Both the position numbers and the translations under genes were made by a program. This document shows, in pieces, positions 17,381-25,848 of a DNA stretch of 48,855 nt (within the stretch, counting starts at the first letter, position 1; each line of letters starts with the position of its first letter). The stretch covers positions 1 to 48,855 of the forward strand of contig NZ_QPKI01000031.1 in assembly GCF_003339685.1 (NCBI RefSeq), in the 5' to 3' direction. This stretch comes from Halomonas sp. DQ26W. Lineage in GTDB: Bacteria; Pseudomonadota; Gammaproteobacteria; Pseudomonadales; Halomonadaceae. The notes under the pieces are model-generated. The model saw only the letters and a list, made by a program, of their open reading frames with translations. It searched no databases and was not told the origin of the DNA.

Positions 17381-17677
17381 ATGAAACAACACAAACCCAA
17401 CCGACACATGGACGAGCGCGAAAAGCTGCGCAAGTTTCGTGAACTGGACGACGCCTTCGCCGAAGCGCTTCGCGAGCTGGAAAAGCCCAGCTCACGGCTC
17501 GTCATCCCCACCGGTCCGCCGGTTCGCAGCCTGGCGGAACAGGAAGCGGATGACGAGCAGGCTCGCCAGCATCTCTTTGAAGAGCGGCTAAAAACGCTGA
17601 TGAGCGAATACGCTCAACCCAGAGATAGCGTGGCCGTTCTGCTGCGCACAATGCAGTCACTCGGCCTCATTGCTTGA
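17381..17677 (+). CDS. Small charged protein of unknown function
   Basis: I do not recognise this 98-residue protein. It is rich in Arg, Glu and Leu, likely helical, with no signal peptide or membrane segment. The end (RDSVAVLLRTMQSLGLIA) is the most hydrophobic part. GGAA lies 7 bases before the ATG; an internal Met at codon 10 is an alternative start. Its stop overlaps the TTG option for the next gene, so the two are probably co-transcribed. Confidence 0.65.
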   Translation: MKQHKPNRHMDEREKLRKFRELDDAFAEALRELEKPSSRLVIPTGPPVRSLAEQEADDEQARQHLFEERLKTLMSEYAQPRDSVAVLLRTMQSLGLIA

Positions 17678-17708
17678 ATGGCTGCCTGAGTCGCCGCCTG
17701 AGTCGCAT

Positions 17709-18170
17709 ATGACCTATTTCGTCGTGATGGGCAGCCTGGCGCTGTCTGTCTTGTTCACCTTTAGCTGGGCGCTATGGCGCACGGCTCGCTGGGCCAGTTC
17801 CAGCTTGCCCGGCGGTGGGCGCCGCAAGGGCGCTACTCGCAAGCCGGCCAAGCGTCCCGCGCAAGCCAAAACACGCAAGCCCGCCCCCAAGGCTGCCGCG
17901 AAACCCGTCAAGAAGCCTTCTGCGAAAGTCAGGCGTGGACCCAGCCGCCTGACCCAGTGGCTGGCCGGATGGCAGGCGGCACTACCGCTGGCTGTGGTCA
18001 CCACGCTGATTTACCTCGTCGCCCGGCTGGTCGAACACGGTATGAGCTTTCGTCCGCCCCACACCGTGCCCGGCGGCTTCCACAGCTTGATTATCGTGCT
18101 CGGTTGGGTCGCCGCGGCAATGCTCACCCTCGCGCTGATCAACCGGCTCGCCGCCTGGCGCTGTCGTTGA
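17709..18170 (+). CDS. Small membrane protein with lysine/alanine/proline-rich linker
   Basis: An unrecognised protein of 153 residues (166 if the TTG at 17670, overlapping the preceding stop, is used). It has one N-terminal helix (MTYFVVMGSLALSVLFTF), a histone-H1-like basic linker of about 50 residues full of KPA, PAK and KP units, then two further helices (LPLAVVTTLIYLVARLVE and LIIVLGWVAAAMLTLALI). The basic linker should lie in the cytoplasm by the positive-inside rule. No function is assigned; DNA or polyanion tethering is speculation. Confidence 0.6.
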   Translation: MTYFVVMGSLALSVLFTFSWALWRTARWASSSLPGGGRRKGATRKPAKRPAQAKTRKPAPKAAAKPVKKPSAKVRRGPSRLTQWLAGWQAALPLAVVTTLIYLVARLVEHGMSFRPPHTVPGGFHSLIIVLGWVAAAMLTLALINRLAAWRCR

Positions 18171-18190
18171 AGCCGCGTTTTATTCCCAAG

Positions 18191-18206
18191 TACCACCGCG
18201 GTGGTA
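18191..18206. promoter_or_regulatory. 16-bp perfect palindrome, possible operator
   Basis: TACCACCGCGGTGGTA is fully palindromic. It overlaps the -35-like TAGAGC of the promoter proposed at 18205-18233, a position typical of a repressor site. No homologous palindrome precedes the second ops leader. Confidence 0.4.
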
Positions 18207-18233
18207 GAGCATTCCAACCGACTCCCGTAGAAT
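18205..18233 (+). promoter_or_regulatory. Candidate promoter of the first ops leader
   Basis: TAGAGC, a 17-bp spacer, then TAGAAT. The same two boxes occur upstream of the second ops site (26282-26311, 18-bp spacer) with shared CAACC and CG(T)AGAAT context. The -35 is weak; conservation between two leaders is the main support. Confidence 0.45.
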
Positions 18234-18376
18234 CGAACGATTAGCTCGAAAGGGGAAGTCGAGCGCCTGCTCGGCTCAGGATCGCGATATGGCGGGACAG
18301 GCGAGTGAACGCCTTACACCACCGAATGCTCGTAATTCGTCACTCCAAGCTCTTTTTCACGCTAACGACTAGTCAG

Positions 18377-18425
18377 CAGGGCAAGGGAATTGCCCGTAAC
18401 AATCCCTGGGCGGTAGCGTGCCTGG
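18377..18425 (+). promoter_or_regulatory. JUMPstart-type leader with ops element (copy 1)
   Basis: The 12-mer GGCGGTAGCGTG at 18409-18420 is the operon polarity suppressor (ops) sequence to which the NusG paralogue RfaH is recruited. About 49 bp around it (from CAGGGCAAGGGAAT to GCCTGG) is closely similar to 26367-26416. It lies on the plus strand, codirectional with the genes that follow. Confidence 0.8.
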
Positions 18426-18457
18426 AAAGTGGGGAAGCGCCCCGACGGAAAGGATCG

Positions 18458-18722
18458 CTGTAGGAACGCTGGTTCGGCGCTCCGAGTTCCCATCGCGACT
18501 GGCGCCGCAGGCGCCTCGGCGGAGACTGCCAGCGTTGGCGGTAATTACCAACACCGTCAACACCGCCGGGAGTCCTTCGGCCTCCAGTCGTGATCTGAAG
18601 ATACTCCGACAGTGCAGTATTTGCCGACCTTGTTGGAGCGCTGCTCCGCATCGCGACTGGCGCCGCCAGGCGCCTTGGCGGAGGCCACGCCCGAGGCGAT
18701 AGCCGCAACGTTTCCAATGCCC
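18458..18722 (+). repeat. REP-like cluster 4: two composite units
   Basis: Cores lie near 18494 and 18653, each with a CGACTGGCGCC body and GGCGCC partner, and a minus REP (GGAGTCCTTCGGCCTCC) between them. The first core uses a 3-base spacer (GCA), the second the 4-base spacer. The cluster separates the ops leader from the Rpn-like gene, so a transcript from the ops leader would include it. Confidence 0.85.
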
Positions 18723-18776
18723 GCTGCCGCAAGAGAAGATGTTTCCCGAAACCTCAAGGAAGAGAGTGAAGACCCC

Positions 18777-19718
18777 ATGAGCGATCCACTCCCTCGTCAG
18801 GATCACGACAGTCCATGGAAGGAGGCCTTGGAGTGGCACTTTCCCGAGTTCATGGCCCTGTTGTTTCCCGGCATCTACCCCGAAATCGACTGGTCGAAGG
18901 GGCATAGCTTTCTCGACAAGGAACTCCAGCAGATCACCCCGGACGCCGATAATGGCCGGCGTTACGCAGACAAGCTGGCCAAGGTCTACACCTACGACGG
19001 TCTGGAGACCTGGGTGTTGATCCACGTTGAGGTGCAGAGTGAACCCGAGGCCGATTTTGCTGCCAGAATGTATACTTACCATTACCGGCTGCTGGATCGT
19101 TACGGCGTCGATGTGGTCAGTCTGGCGGTGCTGGCCGACGCCAGCCCAGGCTTCCGACCGCAGCGCTTCCAGCGTGGCCGCTGGGGCTGCGAAGTGGACT
19201 TCCGCTTCCCGGTCGCCAAGTTGCTGGATCTCGATGCCACATGGGCTGACCTGGAAGCCAGTGACAATGTCTTTGCGCTGGTGGTGATGGCCCAACTGAA
19301 GGCCAAGCAGCTTGATGACGGACACGAACTCAAGCGCTGGAAGGCACACCTCACGCGATTGATGTACCAGCGTGGCTACGCCAAGCAGCAGATCATCGAA
19401 CTGTTCCGGCTGATCGACTGGATGATGCGGCTGCCGGATGCTCTGGAACGTGAGTTCCTCGACGAACACTATGCCTTTGAGGAGGCTCAGCACATGCCCT
19501 ATGTCACCAGTGCCGAACGTTTCGGAATTGAGAAGGGTCGCCAGGAAGGCCGTCAGGAAGGTGAGTTGTTGCTGCTCACCAGGCTGATCACGCTGAAATT
19601 CGGCGAGTTGCCCGCCTGGGCGCGAGAAAGGCTTGAACACGCTACCACCGACGAGTTGGAAGCCTGGGCAGAGCGCATCCTGAGTGCCGATAGCCTGGAA
19701 GCGCTGCTGAAAGAGTGA
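18777..19718 (+). CDS. Rpn/DUF4351-type putative nuclease
   Basis: This 313-residue protein belongs to the large Rpn (recombination-promoting nuclease)/YhgA-like group with a PD-(D/E)XK nuclease fold. Visible features: ADKLAKVYTYDG and VLIHVEVQSEPEADFAARMYTYHYRLLDRYG (the E-x-Q core near residue 85), AVLAD, then a C-terminal helical DUF4351 region with IEKGRQEGRQEGE repeats and LTRLITLKFGELPAWARERL. The ATG at 18777 follows AAGGAAGAGAG. These proteins have been linked to RecA-independent recombination in E. coli. Its role here is unknown. Confidence 0.85.
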   Translation: MSDPLPRQDHDSPWKEALEWHFPEFMALLFPGIYPEIDWSKGHSFLDKELQQITPDADNGRRYADKLAKVYTYDGLETWVLIHVEVQSEPEADFAARMYTYHYRLLDRYGVDVVSLAVLADASPGFRPQRFQRGRWGCEVDFRFPVAKLLDLDATWADLEASDNVFALVVMAQLKAKQLDDGHELKRWKAHLTRLMYQRGYAKQQIIELFRLIDWMMRLPDALEREFLDEHYAFEEAQHMPYVTSAERFGIEKGRQEGRQEGELLLLTRLITLKFGELPAWARERLEHATTDELEAWAERILSADSLEALLKE

Positions 19719-19781
19719 GCGATTCAGTAGCCACCACCAAGGCATGGAAACCGTTGTTGGATCTTGTAAAGGAAGGCTGCT

Positions 19782-20096
19782 ATGAGCATCCGCGAGTCCG
19801 ACTGGAAAGCCTTCAAGCGGCTTCGAGCAGTGGCACTGGAACGGTTTTCGCAGCGCGTTCTGGATGAGTGCCAGCAGATCTGTTCAAAAAGGGATGCTAC
19901 GGCTCATGAGCGCTACGGCGAGTTGTATGACTTAATCCATAAGCGTAATCGCGAGATGGCGCATGCCTTTGATCACTTCAGCCGTTCTAGAGCGCTTTCG
20001 TGCCTGCGGCTAATCCGGATGCATAACCTGTTGACGGAAGCTGAGGTGGCCGAGTTCAGCGAGGAAACGCAGAGAGCGACCAATATCGCCAGGTAA
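19782..20096 (+). CDS. Conserved small protein of unknown function
   Basis: A 104-residue, soluble, helix-rich protein starting SIRESDWKAFKRLRAVALERFSQRVL. I recognise similar uncharacterised proteins in other gammaproteobacteria but no function. Strong ribosome site AAGGAAGGCTGCT before the ATG. It follows the Rpn-like gene by 63 bp on the same strand. Confidence 0.75.
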   Translation: MSIRESDWKAFKRLRAVALERFSQRVLDECQQICSKRDATAHERYGELYDLIHKRNREMAHAFDHFSRSRALSCLRLIRMHNLLTEAEVAEFSEETQRATNIAR

Positions 20097-20104
20097 CGGA
20101 AATC

Positions 20105-20862
20105 CAACCTTGGAGCCCTCGGTTCGGTGCCCCGAATTCCCATCGCGACTGGCGCCGCAGGCGCCTCGGCGGCGGCTGAAAGCGTGGCAATAACCGCAAC
20201 GTTTCCAACACCGCCGGGAGTCCTTCGGCCTCCAGTCGTGATCTAAAGATACTCCGACAGGGTGGTAGTCGCCTGTTATGGCAGGAAAAGGCAGCTGTTG
20301 GAGCGCTGGTCCCCATCGCGACTGGCGCCGCAGGCGCCTCGGCGGAGGCTGCCAGCGTTGGCGGTAATTACCAACACCGTCAACACCGCTGGGAGTCCTT
20401 CGGCCTCCAGTCGTGATCTAAAGATACTCCAACAACGACGTGGCACCGTCGGTGGAGAAAACAGCTGTTGGAGCGCTGGTTCCCATCGCGACTGGCGCCG
20501 CAGGCGCCCGGCGGAGGCTGCCAGCGTTGGCGGTAATTACCAACACCGTCAACACCGCCGGGAGTCCTTCGGCCTCCAGTCGTGATCTAAAGATACTCCA
20601 ACAACGACGTGGCAACGTCGGTGGAGAAAACAGCTGTTGGAGCGCTGGTTCCCATCGCGACTGGCGCCGCAGGCGCCTCGGCGGAGGCTGCCAGCGTTGG
20701 CGGTAATTACCAACACCGTCAACACCGCCGGGAGTCCTTCGGCCTCCAGTCGTGATCTGAAGATACTCCAACAACGACGTGGCAACGTCGGTGGAGAAAA
20801 CAGCTGTTGGAGCGCTGCTCCGCATCGCGACTGGCGCCGCAGGCGCCTCGGCGGAGGCTGCA
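20105..20862 (+). repeat. REP-like array 5: five composite units
   Basis: Cores near 20144, 20317, 20488, 20658 and 20828 (period 170-173 bp). The linker between tails contains GTTGGCGGTAATTACCAAC, a near-perfect dyad. Head linkers read ACGACGTGGCAACGTCGGT, with CGACGT/ACGTCG stems. The array occupies almost the whole gap before the epimerase gene. Confidence 0.88.
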
Positions 20863-20975
20863 GCCGCTTGATAACTGCTACGCTTTCATGACCGCCTTGG
20901 CGCACCAGATGCTACATTTCAAAGAACGCTAAGCGCAGGCCGCCCTCCAGGACGACAGCACACAAGGTTAAAATA

Positions 20976-21986
20976 GTGAAACTGCTGATCACCGGCATGG
21001 CCGGTTTTATCGGATATGCCGTGGCCAAGCGCCTTAGCGGACAAGGCCATGAGATCGTCGGCATCGACAATCTCAATGAGTACTACGATGTCTCGCTCAA
21101 GCAGTCACGGCTTGACGACCTTGCCGTCAACTGCGGCGACGTGCGCTTCATCAAGCTGGATCTGGGCGACCGTGTCGGAATGGCGGCGCTGTTCCGCGAC
21201 CAGCGCTTCGACCGGGTGATTCACCTCGCCGCCCAGGCGGGCGTTCGCTACTCGCTGGAAAACCCCCACGTCTACGCCGACTCCAACCTGATCGGCCACC
21301 TCAACGTGCTCGAGGGCTGCCGGCAGCAGATGGTGAAGCACCTGGTCTACGCCTCGTCCAGTTCGGTCTACGGCATGAACGGCAAAATACCGTTTTCCAC
21401 CACCGACAACGTCGACCATCCCGTCAGCCTCTACGCGGCCACCAAGAAGGCCAACGAGTTGATGAGCCACACCTACGCGCATCTATATAACGTGCCGACC
21501 ACAGGGCTGCGTTTCTTTACGGTCTATGGCCCCTGGGGCCGGCCCGACATGGCTATTTTCAAGTTCGTCAAGGCGATGTTCGAAGGCAAGCCAATCCAGG
21601 TCTATAACCATGGCGATATGTCACGGGATTTCACCTATATCGACGATATCGTCGAAGGCATCGTGCGTGTACTCGACGTGATACCCCAGCCCGACGCCGA
21701 CCGGGCTGGCTCTGTGGCTACACCAGACAAGAGCACCGCCCCCTATTCGCTCTACAACATCGGCTATGGCGCCCCGATATCGCTGATGGCCTTCATCCGC
21801 GCCTTGGAAGCTGCCACCGGCCGCGAAGCCATCTGCGAGTACCTGCCCATGCAGCCCGGCGACGTCCCCCGCACCTGGGCCGACACCGAAGCCCTGCTGC
21901 AAGCCACCGGCTACCGCCCCAAAGTCAGTATCGACGAAGGTGTAGCGCGATTTGTCGAATGGTACCGCGGATTTTATAACGTCTAA
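20976..21986 (+). CDS. UDP-glucuronate 4-epimerase family protein
   Basis: This SDR enzyme should interconvert UDP-glucuronate and UDP-galacturonate. The 336-residue protein has the NAD motif GMAGFIGYAVA, the catalytic SSSSVYG and YAATKKANE (YxxxK), and the family segments LRFFTVYGPWGRPDMAIFKF and GDMSRDFTYIDDIVEG. The start is GTG at 20976. It is a sugar-nucleotide gene, which links the stretch behind the first ops site to the polysaccharide locus; its substrate would be made by the Ugd encoded at 26.5 kb. Confidence 0.88.
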   Translation: MKLLITGMAGFIGYAVAKRLSGQGHEIVGIDNLNEYYDVSLKQSRLDDLAVNCGDVRFIKLDLGDRVGMAALFRDQRFDRVIHLAAQAGVRYSLENPHVYADSNLIGHLNVLEGCRQQMVKHLVYASSSSVYGMNGKIPFSTTDNVDHPVSLYAATKKANELMSHTYAHLYNVPTTGLRFFTVYGPWGRPDMAIFKFVKAMFEGKPIQVYNHGDMSRDFTYIDDIVEGIVRVLDVIPQPDADRAGSVATPDKSTAPYSLYNIGYGAPISLMAFIRALEAATGREAICEYLPMQPGDVPRTWADTEALLQATGYRPKVSIDEGVARFVEWYRGFYNV

Positions 21987-22028
21987 TTGTGTCAGAAGTG
22001 TCGGTCGCACCCACCACGGCATGACAAA

Positions 22029-22600
22029 ACAGCTGTTGGAGCGCTGCTCCGCATCGCGACTGGCGCCGGTAGGCGCCTTGGCGGAGGCCGCAACGGCAGC
22101 TGTTATCGCCACCATCGGCAACACCGCCGGGAGTCCTTCGGCCTCCAGTCGTGATCTGAAGATACTCCAACCACGACGTGGCAACGTCGGTGGAGAAAAC
22201 AGCTGTTGGAGCGCTGCTCCGCATCGCGACTGGCGCCGGTAGGCGCCTTGGCGGAGGCCGCAACGGCAGCTGTTATCGCCACCATCGGCAACACCGCCGG
22301 GAGTCCTTCGGCCTCCAGTCGTGATCTGAAGATACTCCAACAACGACGTGGCAACGTAGGTGGAGAAAACAGCTGTTGGAGCGCTGGTTCCCATCGCGAC
22401 TGGCGCCGCAGGCGCCTCGGCGGAGGCCACGCCCGAGGCGGTAGCCGCAACGTTTCCAACACCGCCGGGAGTCCTTCGGCCTCCAGTCGTGATCTGAAGA
22501 TACTCCAACAACGACGTGGCAACGTCGGTGGAGAAAACAGCTGTTGGAGCGCTGCTCCGCATCGCGACTGGCGCCGCAGGCGCCTCGGCGGAGGCCACCG
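22029..22600 (+). repeat. REP-like array 6: four composite units
   Basis: Cores near 22056, 22226, 22397 and 22568 (period 170-171 bp). The first two units share the tail linker GCAACGGCAGCTGTTATCG and a GGTA core spacer and look like a recent duplication; the other two have a GCA spacer. No further copies are seen to the right in this window. Confidence 0.88.
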
Positions 22601-22645
22601 CCGTCGCAAAACCACACCACAGACTAACACCGCTCTACGGATATC

Positions 22646-24073
22646 ATGGACGATTACCCCCAGATCCTTCACCACGGCGGCGCGGCCGGCGTCACCGGCA
22701 GCTGCCACCGGCTGCAACTTGCCACAGACCGTGCACTGCTGATCGATTGTGGCTTGTTCCAGGGCCAGGATGCCGATCACCTCGACAGCCTCGAACAACA
22801 CACCGTGCGTTTCCCGGTGGAGGACGTACTGGCCCTGGTGGTCACCCACGTGCACATCGACCACATCGGCCGGCTGCCGTACCTGCTGGCGGCGGGCTAC
22901 AAGGGGCCGATTCTCTGCTCGGTGCCATCGGCACGGCTACTGCCCTTGGTCATAGAGGACGCACTCAAGGTCGGCTTCACCCGCGACCGCGCCCTGATCG
23001 AGCGTTTCCTCGAAGAGGTTCAAAGCCGCCTGGTCGCCATCGACTACAAGACCTGGCACACCGTCATCGACGACGAGCGCCACCGCATCAAGGTCAGGCT
23101 CAAGCGTGCCGGGCATATCCTCGGCTCCGCCTACGTGGAAGTGGATTTCCACGACAAGGCCAGCGGGAAAAGCCAGCGCACCGTCTTCTCCGGCGACCTG
23201 GGCGCACCCCATTCGCCGCTGCTGCCCGCGCCCAAGCCGCCGTACCGGGCTGACGTGCTGGTACTGGAGAGCACCTACGGCGATCGCCTGCACGAAGACA
23301 GGCGCCACCGCCGCGACCGGCTCAAGGCCGCCATCGACAGGGCACTGGAGAATGGCGGCACCGTGGTGTTCCCCGCCTTCAGCGTGGGCCGCACCCAGGA
23401 GCTGCTCTACGAACTGGAAGGGCTGATACACCACGGGCGCGACGCGCGCTGGCGCGAGCTCGAGATCATCGTCGACTCACCCCTGGCCGCCCGCTTCACC
23501 GAGGTGTACCGCGAACTCAAACCCTGGTGGGATGCCGAAGCACACAACCGCCTGCGTAGCGGCCGTCACCCGCTCAGCTTCGAGAACCTCTACACCGTGA
23601 ACGGTCACGAAGCCCACGAGCGCACCGTCGATTACCTGGCCGAGAGCCACCGCCCCGCAGTGGTCATCGCCGCCAGCGGCATGGTCAGCGGGGGCAGGGT
23701 GGTGAACTATCTCAAGCGCATGCTTCCCGACGAACGCCACTGCGTACTGTTCACCGGCTACCAGGCCCACGGCACACCCGGCCGCGACATCCAGCGCCAT
23801 GGCCCCGGCGGCGGCTGGGTGGAGCTGGACGGCCAGCGCATCGATATCCGCGCCCGGGTGGAAACCGTGAGCGGCTACTCGGCCCACGCCGACCAGTTCG
23901 ATCTGCTCAACTTCGTGCGCCGCATGCGCCAACCGCCCCGGGAAGTGCGCCTGGTACACGGCGACCCCCGCGCCCAGGCCGCCCTCAAGACGAAGCTGCT
24001 TGAGTGGGCCGAAGGGGCAGGGCACGAGTTGAGGGCGACGTTAGGTAGCGACTACCTGAGCAACAGCAAGTGA
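22646..24073 (+). CDS. Beta-CASP metallo-beta-lactamase-fold RNA nuclease-like protein
   Basis: A 475-residue protein of the YSH1/CPSF-like bacterial family. THVHIDHIGR (HxHxDH) near residue 70, HILGSAYVEVDF, FSGDLG, LESTYGDR, the beta-CASP GRTQELLYEL and ASGMVSGGRVVNYL segments and the terminal SGYSAHADQFDLL and HGDPRA histidines are all present. The metal site looks intact. Such proteins process or degrade RNA; its particular target is unknown. It has no clear ribosome site before the ATG, which is just downstream of the repeat array. Confidence 0.88.
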   Translation: MDDYPQILHHGGAAGVTGSCHRLQLATDRALLIDCGLFQGQDADHLDSLEQHTVRFPVEDVLALVVTHVHIDHIGRLPYLLAAGYKGPILCSVPSARLLPLVIEDALKVGFTRDRALIERFLEEVQSRLVAIDYKTWHTVIDDERHRIKVRLKRAGHILGSAYVEVDFHDKASGKSQRTVFSGDLGAPHSPLLPAPKPPYRADVLVLESTYGDRLHEDRRHRRDRLKAAIDRALENGGTVVFPAFSVGRTQELLYELEGLIHHGRDARWRELEIIVDSPLAARFTEVYRELKPWWDAEAHNRLRSGRHPLSFENLYTVNGHEAHERTVDYLAESHRPAVVIAASGMVSGGRVVNYLKRMLPDERHCVLFTGYQAHGTPGRDIQRHGPGGGWVELDGQRIDIRARVETVSGYSAHADQFDLLNFVRRMRQPPREVRLVHGDPRAQAALKTKLLEWAEGAGHELRATLGSDYLSNSK

Positions 24074-24083
24074 AATTTTTGTA

Positions 24084-24470
24084 ATGCCCTCTGAACGCTT
24101 ACGCTATGATCCGGGCGAACATCGCCTCAAGCATTGCTGGAACAAGCCCGAAGCGGTATTTGTGCGCCAAGGTAGTGCGCTGATTGGAAAATGCCCATCG
24201 ACATTGAGCAAGCAGCTGGCTGAGCAGCTGCTGAATGATGGTATCGGCTACCCCATTGGGCAGGAAACCCCCGAACGTATCTACAATCTGTATGATGGCG
24301 TTGTGTATGAGGCGGTATGCTCAGGTGACAGTTGGCATGGCTATCCTTGGCGTTACCGACCGGGACGTAGATCTCTACCTCGCCAGATCAGGCAAGAACT
24401 AGAGCGCCGTGCCGAACAGCAGAATTGTTTGTCTGGCTATAAGCACTGGATGAAACAACATGGCCGCTGA
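24084..24470 (+). CDS. Unknown basic protein paired with an ImmA/IrrE-type protease
   Basis: I do not recognise this 128-residue protein. It is basic, soluble, and has a distinctive C-terminal part: YEAVCSGDSWHGYPWRYRPGRRSLPRQI followed by a short helix. Its stop overlaps the ATG of the metallopeptidase gene (about 11 bp), which implies coupled expression. It has no helix-turn-helix that I can see, unlike the usual XRE partners of ImmA/IrrE proteins. It could be a substrate, a toxin or a regulator of the protease; the sequence alone does not decide. Confidence 0.7.
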   Translation: MPSERLRYDPGEHRLKHCWNKPEAVFVRQGSALIGKCPSTLSKQLAEQLLNDGIGYPIGQETPERIYNLYDGVVYEAVCSGDSWHGYPWRYRPGRRSLPRQIRQELERRAEQQNCLSGYKHWMKQHGR

Positions 24471-25848
24471 ACTGGAACTCATCGTAGACACCGCTCCTTC
24501 GCAAGGCAGCCTGGAGCACGGCTGGCTGAAAGCGACACTGCTGCTTGATGGCCAGCCCTACTGGTACGGTGGAGATGATCAGGACAATCCGCTCAGCCTG
24601 GACTGGACCTGGATCGACTTGCTCCAGTACATCGGCAAGAACTGGTCGGCGCTCATGCTTGAACAAAGTTGCCCGTTGCCTCTGGACGATGTTCCTCACC
24701 CTGGCAAACTGCTCCAAAAGGCTGAAGCACGCTGGGAAGACATGCCTGAAGCCTTAGTCATGGCTGAAGAAAACCAAATGCTGCAGTACCTGGATCGCCA
24801 CAATATTGCTACCGCCTTGAGCGGCGCCAACCTGCCTATGTTGCTCTGGCAGCGCAGCGGCAATACCCTGTGGCTGGTCGATGAAGAAGAACAGGCGCGG
24901 CGTGTGGACTTTTTCTCACTACGCCAACGGCTTGAAACAATCGGCGATACCCTGGCCGAGGTGTTTTCAAGTAGCCCCCAACCTCATGTAAAGATGGCTG
25001 TCAGTCAATGGCGTCGGCGTGAACAGCAATTGCAAGATGATTATCTTGCATATAGCACAGGGCTGGATGCCAAGCGTCTCGCCACCTTGCGAGAGATGGT
25101 TAAGCTTGAAGGCGCCTCGGATACTCGGCAGGAGCCTGTCTACTTGGCAGCTGCCAGAATGACCCGCCATCATCTTTCCGTTGAGCAGATTGCTCAGGTC
25201 ATACAGCGCCTGCAACAAGCCCCATCGACCGGCAAGCAACCCTTTTCTGCGTTTATTGATGGAGCCAGTTTACAATTGCAGCAAATGGAAGATGAACCTC
25301 CTTTCGAGCAGGGATATCAACTGGCACGCTGGCTACGTGAGCAACTGAAACTGAAGGATGATAAACGTTTTGACCCCGAATTGCTTCTTGTCAAAGAAAA
25401 TGTGGCGATGGACAAGATTTTTTTGGAAAGTGCTAAAATCGACGCCATTGCATGCTGGGGCACTATCGATCCCTTAATCCTTTTGAATAAGAACGAAGAG
25501 GCAAGGGTGGCCAAGTCTTATAGCCAGCGCAGCACACTCGCACATGAAGTTTGTCATTTGCTGATCGACCGCGATCGTGCGCTGCCGGTGGCAGAAGTAT
25601 TAGGTGGTGAAGTAGATAGCGAAAGCGAAAAGCGCGCCAATGCTTTTGCCGCAGAGCTCTTGTTACCCCAAGCTCATGCTACAAGCGTATATAGAACATC
25701 TCCCAGCCTGAGCGAGGCAGTAGAAAAATTAGTGCGTACCCATCAGGTCAGCCGTCAACTGGTTGCGTATCAACTGCATAACGCAACCGATGTTATGCTC
25801 AATGAGGATGACCGGACTGCACTGCGTAATTATGGGGTAAGAGCGTAG
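24460..25848 (+). CDS. ImmA/IrrE-type metallo-endopeptidase with long N-terminal region
   Basis: A 462-residue protein whose C-terminal third is a COG2856 peptidase: TLAHEVCHLLID (HExxH) near residue 360 and ESEKRANAFAAELLLP, with the third-ligand glutamate, near 390. The first 300 residues are unassigned and start with a segment about antigen- or ligand-like binding of unknown kind (PYWYGGDDQDNPLSLDWTW). ImmA/IrrE proteins cleave repressors or antitoxins in phage and stress systems. The length and missing XRE domain set it apart from simple ImmA. Coupled to the preceding gene. Confidence 0.8.
   Translation: MAAELELIVDTAPSQGSLEHGWLKATLLLDGQPYWYGGDDQDNPLSLDWTWIDLLQYIGKNWSALMLEQSCPLPLDDVPHPGKLLQKAEARWEDMPEALVMAEENQMLQYLDRHNIATALSGANLPMLLWQRSGNTLWLVDEEEQARRVDFFSLRQRLETIGDTLAEVFSSSPQPHVKMAVSQWRRREQQLQDDYLAYSTGLDAKRLATLREMVKLEGASDTRQEPVYLAAARMTRHHLSVEQIAQVIQRLQQAPSTGKQPFSAFIDGASLQLQQMEDEPPFEQGYQLARWLREQLKLKDDKRFDPELLLVKENVAMDKIFLESAKIDAIACWGTIDPLILLNKNEEARVAKSYSQRSTLAHEVCHLLIDRDRALPVAEVLGGEVDSESEKRANAFAAELLLPQAHATSVYRTSPSLSEAVEKLVRTHQVSRQLVAYQLHNATDVMLNEDDRTALRNYGVRA

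Noticed and set aside
18369..19745. Minus-strand frame of 458 codons opposite the Rpn-like gene
   Set aside because: Antisense shadow; the plus-strand gene has a ribosome site and clear family features.
22430..22445. Third ops-like site GGCGGTAGCCGC in array 6
   Set aside because: Differs from ops in the essential 3' part and belongs to a repeat linker.
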